In this document: one piece after another, positions 60,353-64,000 of the stretch
How the letters are laid out: every line of letters starts with the position of its first letter
Position numbering within the stretch: position 1 is the first letter of the stretch
Translations under genes and position numbers: made by a program
The notes under the pieces: model-generated
The model's input: the letters and a program-made list of their open reading frames with translations, nothing else
The model's database searches: none
What the model was told of the DNA's origin: nothing
DNA from: Anaerococcus ihuae
GTDB lineage: Bacteria; Bacillota; Clostridia; Tissierellales; Peptoniphilaceae
DNA: 64,000 nt
Assembly: GCF_928368155.1 (NCBI RefSeq)
Contig: NZ_CAKMRU010000001.1
Coordinates: forward strand, 626,001 to 690,000
Reading direction: 5' to 3'

Positions 60353-62100
60353 TTTTCACCTTCTTCTAATGTTTGAAAATATGAGCGAATATAATTGTTT
60401 AATTCTACAAATTTTTCACTTTCATCATTTTTAATATCATATTTCATTGAGTTAATCTTTGAAATTAAAGATTTATTGTATAGATTTTTATAAGATATGC
60501 CCTTATTAATCGCTTCGTTTGATAGCTTATAATAATTTTCTATAACTTTTAACATTTGTATTTGCTTATCCAATGGGACATATTTATCTATTTCATTAAA
60601 AGCATTTTGTTGAAGATATGCTATCTTTAAAATACTTGCCACATCCAAAAGATTTTTTTGCTTGTTTGATAAAGAATCTTTTCCTACAAGCATTACAATA
60701 GATTGAAGCTTATCTTCTTCTGTTAAAATTTCCATCATTTTATTTCTGAGCGAAACTATATCTTCTCCAGTAATATTTTCATAATAATCTGACATTTGAT
60801 TTAGGTAGTTCGAATATGATGTTAACCAATTTATAGCAGGATAATGTCTAGAATAGGCAAGATTTTTATCAAGACCTAAAAATACATTTACACTTCTTCT
60901 AGTATTTTCTGTTACAGGCTCAGAAAAATCTCCACCAGTTGGAGAAACTGCTCCAATCAAAGTAACAGATCCACGACTTCCATTTAAATTTTCAAAATCT
61001 CCTGCTCTTTCATAAAATTGTGAAAGTCTTGAACCAAGATAAGCAGGATATCCTTCTTCAGCAGGAATTTCTTCAAGTCTTGCAGAAATTTCTCTTAAAG
61101 CTTCTGCCCATCTTGATGTAGAATCTGCCATCAATGCAACATCATAACCCATATCTCTAAAATATTCTGCCATAGTAATTCCTGTATAAATACTTGCCTC
61201 TCTAGCTGCTACTGGCATATTTGAAGTATTTGCAATAAGAATTGTTCTCTCCATCAGACCTCTTCCGGTATTTGGATCAATAAGGTCAGGAAAATCTTCA
61301 AGAACTTGGGTCATTTCGTTTCCACGTTCACCACACCCAATATAAATAATTATATCGGCGTTAGAATATTGAGCCAATTGATGTTGAAGCATAGTTTTTC
61401 CAGTTCCAAAACCTCCTGGAATTGCAACTGTTCCTCCCTTTGCAATAGGGAAAAATATATCCAAAACTCTTTGACCTGTAAGAAGAAGCTCGCTTAAAGA
61501 TTTTGATCTTTTAATTGGTCTTTGGATTCTTACTGGCCAATATTGATATAGTTTTAAATTTTCCACCTTTTTATCAGTTTTTACTTTTACAACTACATCT
61601 TCAATTGTATACTTGCCATCATCCAAAACTTCTATAACTTCGCCATCAAAATTCGACATAAGTCTATGCTCAATTATAGGACTTTCATCAATTGTTGCAT
61701 AAATTTGACCTTTTTTTATTTTATCTCCAACTTGAACCTTTATTTTTACATCCCATTTTTTTTCTTCATCAAGATTTGAAAGTCCAAGTCCTGATGGAAT
61801 AAAATATCCATGTTTGGCTTTAATTTTGTCAAGAGGTCTTTGGATTCCATCAAACATATTTCCAATCATTCCTGGTCCAAGTCTTACTGATAAGGGTCTA
61901 CCAGTTTTAATTATTTCATCATTAACCTTTAGACCAGATGTATCTTCGTAAACTTGGATTGTTGCATAAGATCCATTAATGGATACAACTTCTCCGATTA
62001 GTTTTAAATCTCCAACCGTAACCATTTCTCTAATTTTTAAATCAGATGCATCTCTAGCCTCAATTACTGGACCATTTATTGTTTTAATTGTTGGAGTCAT
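60349..62100 (-). CDS. ntpA: V-type ATP synthase subunit A
   Basis: Catalytic subunit of the V1 head. It is about 583 residues from ATG 62100. Walker A is [11 protein letters not shown] near 230, with [23 protein letters not shown] and the A-type bulge region (about 110-180). An upstream TTG at 62124 lies within subunit E and is rejected; GGAGG lies six bases before the chosen ATG. Confidence 0.96.
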   Translation of the reverse strand: MTPTIKTINGPVIEARDASDLKIREMVTVGDLKLIGEVVSINGSYATIQVYEDTSGLKVNDEIIKTGRPLSVRLGPGMIGNMFDGIQRPLDKIKAKHGYFIPSGLGLSNLDEEKKWDVKIKVQVGDKIKKGQIYATIDESPIIEHRLMSNFDGEVIEVLDDGKYTIEDVVVKVKTDKKVENLKLYQYWPVRIQRPIKRSKSLSELLLTGQRVLDIFFPIAKGGTVAIPGGFGTGKTMLQHQLAQYSNADIIIYIGCGERGNEMTQVLEDFPDLIDPNTGRGLMERTILIANTSNMPVAAREASIYTGITMAEYFRDMGYDVALMADSTSRWAEALREISARLEEIPAEEGYPAYLGSRLSQFYERAGDFENLNGSRGSVTLIGAVSPTGGDFSEPVTENTRRSVNVFLGLDKNLAYSRHYPAINWLTSYSNYLNQMSDYYENITGEDIVSLRNKMMEILTEEDKLQSIVMLVGKDSLSNKQKNLLDVASILKIAYLQQNAFNEIDKYVPLDKQIQMLKVIENYYKLSNEAINKGISYKNLYNKSLISKINSMKYDIKNDESEKFVELNNYIRSYFQTLEEGEK

Positions 62101-62704
62101 CATTATCCTCCATTTCTTTTTCAAATTCGTCAGAAATTATTTTATAAAATTTACTTCCAATTTCGTATTTATAATTATCTAATTTTTTTTCTAAGGAATA
62201 GTCATATTGGTAGGTTAAATCTTTATTTTTTATAATAAATCCACCAATTTTTGAATCATCCATTATATCTGTATGAAAATCAAACAAATCTTGGTCGGAT
62301 TTTTTAACGCATAAAATTAAATCTTTATTATTTTCTGATAAATTTTTATATACTTCATTTGCTTCTTTTACAAGTTTCTTTTTGTATTCATCACTATTAC
62401 TGTAGGTTTTCAACTCTTTTTTAATCTCTTCAATTAATTGGGATAATAGTGATTGGTTAAATTTGTAATAAGAAGTCTTTTTGATTTGAGAAATATTTGC
62501 TATCTTTTCATTTTTTCTCGCTTTAGCAAATTCTTCTCTTTTTTCCATATATTTATTATAATTATTTTCTAAATTATTTTTTATTTCGTTTAAAGTTTTT
62601 GAAGAATATTCAGTTGAGTCATACAATTGCTTTTCGCTTTTTCTTTTTTCGTTTGACCAAACCATCTTTCTAAAACTTGAAATTTTTGCACTTAAATCAA
62701 GCAT
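62084..62704 (-). CDS. ntpE: V-type ATP synthase subunit E
   Basis: Peripheral stalk subunit, 206 residues. A long charged helix (about 15-90) is followed by a compact C-terminal domain (about 95-200) with GGFIIKN, usual for subunit E of bacterial V-ATPases. The sequence is weakly conserved, so the call rests on length, helix pattern and operon position between F and A. Confidence 0.82.
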   Translation of the reverse strand: MLDLSAKISSFRKMVWSNEKRKSEKQLYDSTEYSSKTLNEIKNNLENNYNKYMEKREEFAKARKNEKIANISQIKKTSYYKFNQSLLSQLIEEIKKELKTYSNSDEYKKKLVKEANEVYKNLSENNKDLILCVKKSDQDLFDFHTDIMDDSKIGGFIIKNKDLTYQYDYSLEKKLDNYKYEIGSKFYKIISDEFEKEMEDNDDSNN

Positions 62705-62718
62705 TTAAGTCTCCTTTA

Positions 62719-62955
62719 CTAATCCAAAACTACCACTAAAGGAGTAGCATTTTCTACCCTATAATTTTCAACTTCTTCTTTAATTTTCTCATAACAATCT
62801 TTTGAGAAAATAATTAAAGCTAAATCTTTTTCTTTAGTAAATTTTTTGAAATTATAAGATATATCTTCTTTATTTTCTACAATTTGACCATCTATTCCCC
62901 CAAGCCTAAAACCAAGAAGAAAAGACATGTCATTTGTTATAATTTTTGCTTTCAT
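62719..62955 (-). CDS. ntpF: V-type ATP synthase subunit F (short form)
   Basis: Rotor-associated subunit. At 78 residues it is shorter than the roughly 100 usual. The Rossmann-like N-terminal part (FLLGFRLGGIDG, LALIIFSKDCYEKI, PLVVVLD) is present, but the C-terminal segment that normally follows is absent. The stop is directly followed by the ribosome site AAAGGAG of the next gene, so a nearby frameshift is unlikely. The name follows the A/V-ATPase scheme; it equals NtpG in Enterococcus hirae. Confidence 0.82.
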   Translation of the reverse strand: MKAKIITNDMSFLLGFRLGGIDGQIVENKEDISYNFKKFTKEKDLALIIFSKDCYEKIKEEVENYRVENATPLVVVLD

Positions 62956-62956
62956 T

Positions 62957-63382
62957 TTAAGCGAATAAAATCATTATAGAAATAATTACACCAAAGATTG
63001 CAATACCTTCAGCAAGTCCTACAAAAATTATTGTTCTACCAAGAATTGAAGCATCTTCTGATATAGCTCCAAGAGCAGCTGATCCTACTTGGCCTACTGC
63101 ATATCCTGTACCAATTGTTGCAAGACCTGTTGATAAAGCTGCACCAATATATTTTAAACCATTTGAAGCTTGGCTAGCATTTCCCGCTGCAGCTGCCTTT
63201 ACACCGTTTGGTAAAACTAAAACCAAAATCATTACCATTATTGGTAAAAATGTAGATAAATTAATTTTTAATGCTTTTCTAATTTTTTCTTTTGATGAAT
63301 CTTTGTTGTTTTTTAATAGGTATAAACCTGAATAAATTGTAATTACTACGCAAGCTAATGCTAATATTGAAATTAAAATCAT
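62957..63382 (-). CDS. ntpK: V-type ATP synthase subunit K (membrane rotor)
   Basis: 141-residue proteolipid with four membrane helices (about 3-22, 45-63, 75-100 and 115-140). The ion-binding Glu is in the last helix (VGLAEGIAIFG). The first hairpin is divergent and has no carboxylate, as in other clostridial subunit K proteins. Whether Na+ or H+ is carried cannot be decided from this alone. Confidence 0.92.
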   Translation of the reverse strand: MILISILALACVVITIYSGLYLLKNNKDSSKEKIRKALKINLSTFLPIMVMILVLVLPNGVKAAAAGNASQASNGLKYIGAALSTGLATIGTGYAVGQVGSAALGAISEDASILGRTIIFVGLAEGIAIFGVIISIMILFA

Positions 63383-63392
63383 TACTATCTCC

Positions 63393-64000
63393 TTATAATT
63401 TACTTATTGGACTAAACTTTTGTCCATCTCCCTTATAATATTTACTAAACATTTCGTAAAATTCTAACCTTAATCCTTGAATAAAAACTATCATCCCTTC
63501 AAGACCAATAATTAAAATATTTCCTAGTATTAAAATTATTATTCCTATAAATCCACCACCAACAAGTTTACTCATAACTTCAAATGCCATATATAAACCA
63601 ACGTGATTTATTGCAAAAGCACCAACCCTTGTAAAGGAAACTAAATTTGAGAAAACTGAAAGCAAGGCTTCAATTATAGAAAATGAACTTTCTATATAAT
63701 AATCAGAACTTGACTTGTCATAAATTGGATGTATATCTAAAAGCTTTCTTGAAATTGGTTGCTTAAATATCATTAAAACTATTGATAAGATAAGCGAAAT
63801 TATTGAAACAGGCATAGGTATCGGATTTACTTTTACTATATTTAATATGATTAAAATAAATGAAATCATCATAATTAATCCTGCTATACCTTCTTTTCCA
63901 AAAAATCCTTCTTCCAAATCTTTTTGCTTGTGAAGTTTATTATATATTCCTAAAATATAGGATATAAAAAGCAAAATAACTCCAAAAGCAACCGAAGCAA
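63393..64000 (-). CDS. ntpI: V-type ATP synthase subunit I, C-terminal part (cut by window edge)
   Basis: Membrane stator subunit that passes ions to the rotor ring. Only the last 200 or so codons are in the window; the frame is open to base 64000, so the start lies beyond it. Several membrane helices are visible, together with SFTRVGAFAINHVGLYMAF and the GLRLEFYEMFSKYYKGDG tail typical of subunit I/a. An ATG-like start inside the window should not be taken as the real start. Confidence 0.93.
   Translation of the reverse strand, partial: ASVAFGVILLFISYILGIYNKLHKQKDLEEGFFGKEGIAGLIMMISFILIILNIVKVNPIPMPVSIISLILSIVLMIFKQPISRKLLDIHPIYDKSSSDYYIESSFSIIEALLSVFSNLVSFTRVGAFAINHVGLYMAFEVMSKLVGGGFIGIIILILGNILIIGLEGMIVFIQGLRLEFYEMFSKYYKGDGQKFSPISKL

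Overview
The window is about 64 kb of AT-rich DNA from a Gram-positive anaerobe. The gene content fits a non-spore-forming coccus of the Peptoniphilaceae type (Anaerococcus or a close relative); this is an inference from gene content, not a proven identity. It carries a V-type ATPase, the MurT/GatD lipid II amidation pair, GatCAB, class 1B PyrD with PyrK, a YerC regulator and lipoproteins of low-GC Gram-positive type. No tRNA, rRNA, CRISPR array or prophage was seen. Almost every gene lies on the minus strand; only murC, rodA and one IS200-type transposase remnant are on the plus strand.

Layout from left to right: HU (78-359); two tandem PrsA-like lipoproteins, mfd, pth, prs, glmU and deoD (448-9515); tkt and rpiB (9628-12065); murC alone on plus (12224-13612). 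Next is a long minus operon read from pcrA to a ComEC-like metallohydrolase: pcrA, ligA, gatCAB, an MTA/SAH deaminase, an AcpS-NnrD fusion, alr, mazF and mbl (13629-25744). An IS200-type element with a nonsense-mutated tnpA lies at about 25890-26650. It sits between yerC and the terminator that presumably served it. Then come yerC and fhs, murT/gatD, a secreted glucosaminidase, and the pyrBICFKDE operon behind a near-consensus promoter (31636-37258).

The second half holds a nuclease/phosphatase cluster (histidine phosphatase, YhaO/SbcD-like, a split YhaN/SbcC-like ATPase, a metallophosphoesterase and a CYTH protein; 37262-41968). It continues with an FtsX-type ABC exporter with a very long coiled coil, smpB, rnr and secG (42018-49072), and the glycolytic operon gap-pgk-tpiA-eno (49180-53507). 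trxB, trmL, a HAD phosphatase and nth follow (53583-56441), then rodA on plus, a UPF0340 protein, and the end of a V-ATPase operon (I-K-F-E-A-B-D; 58368 to the window edge).

Most of the window is housekeeping: cell-wall precursor synthesis (glmU, murC, alr, murT/gatD, rodA), nucleotide synthesis and salvage (prs, deoD, pyr), central carbon metabolism, DNA repair and ion-driven ATP hydrolysis. The least ordinary features are the AcpS-NnrD fusion, a mazF without a visible antitoxin, an apparently leaderless murT transcript, a WalR-like box before the glucosaminidase, an nth that seems to start at AUU, and the IS200 element with its structured ends. Three one-base homopolymer deficits also break yhaN once and the V-ATPase subunit D gene twice. 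I found no clearly new multi-gene system.
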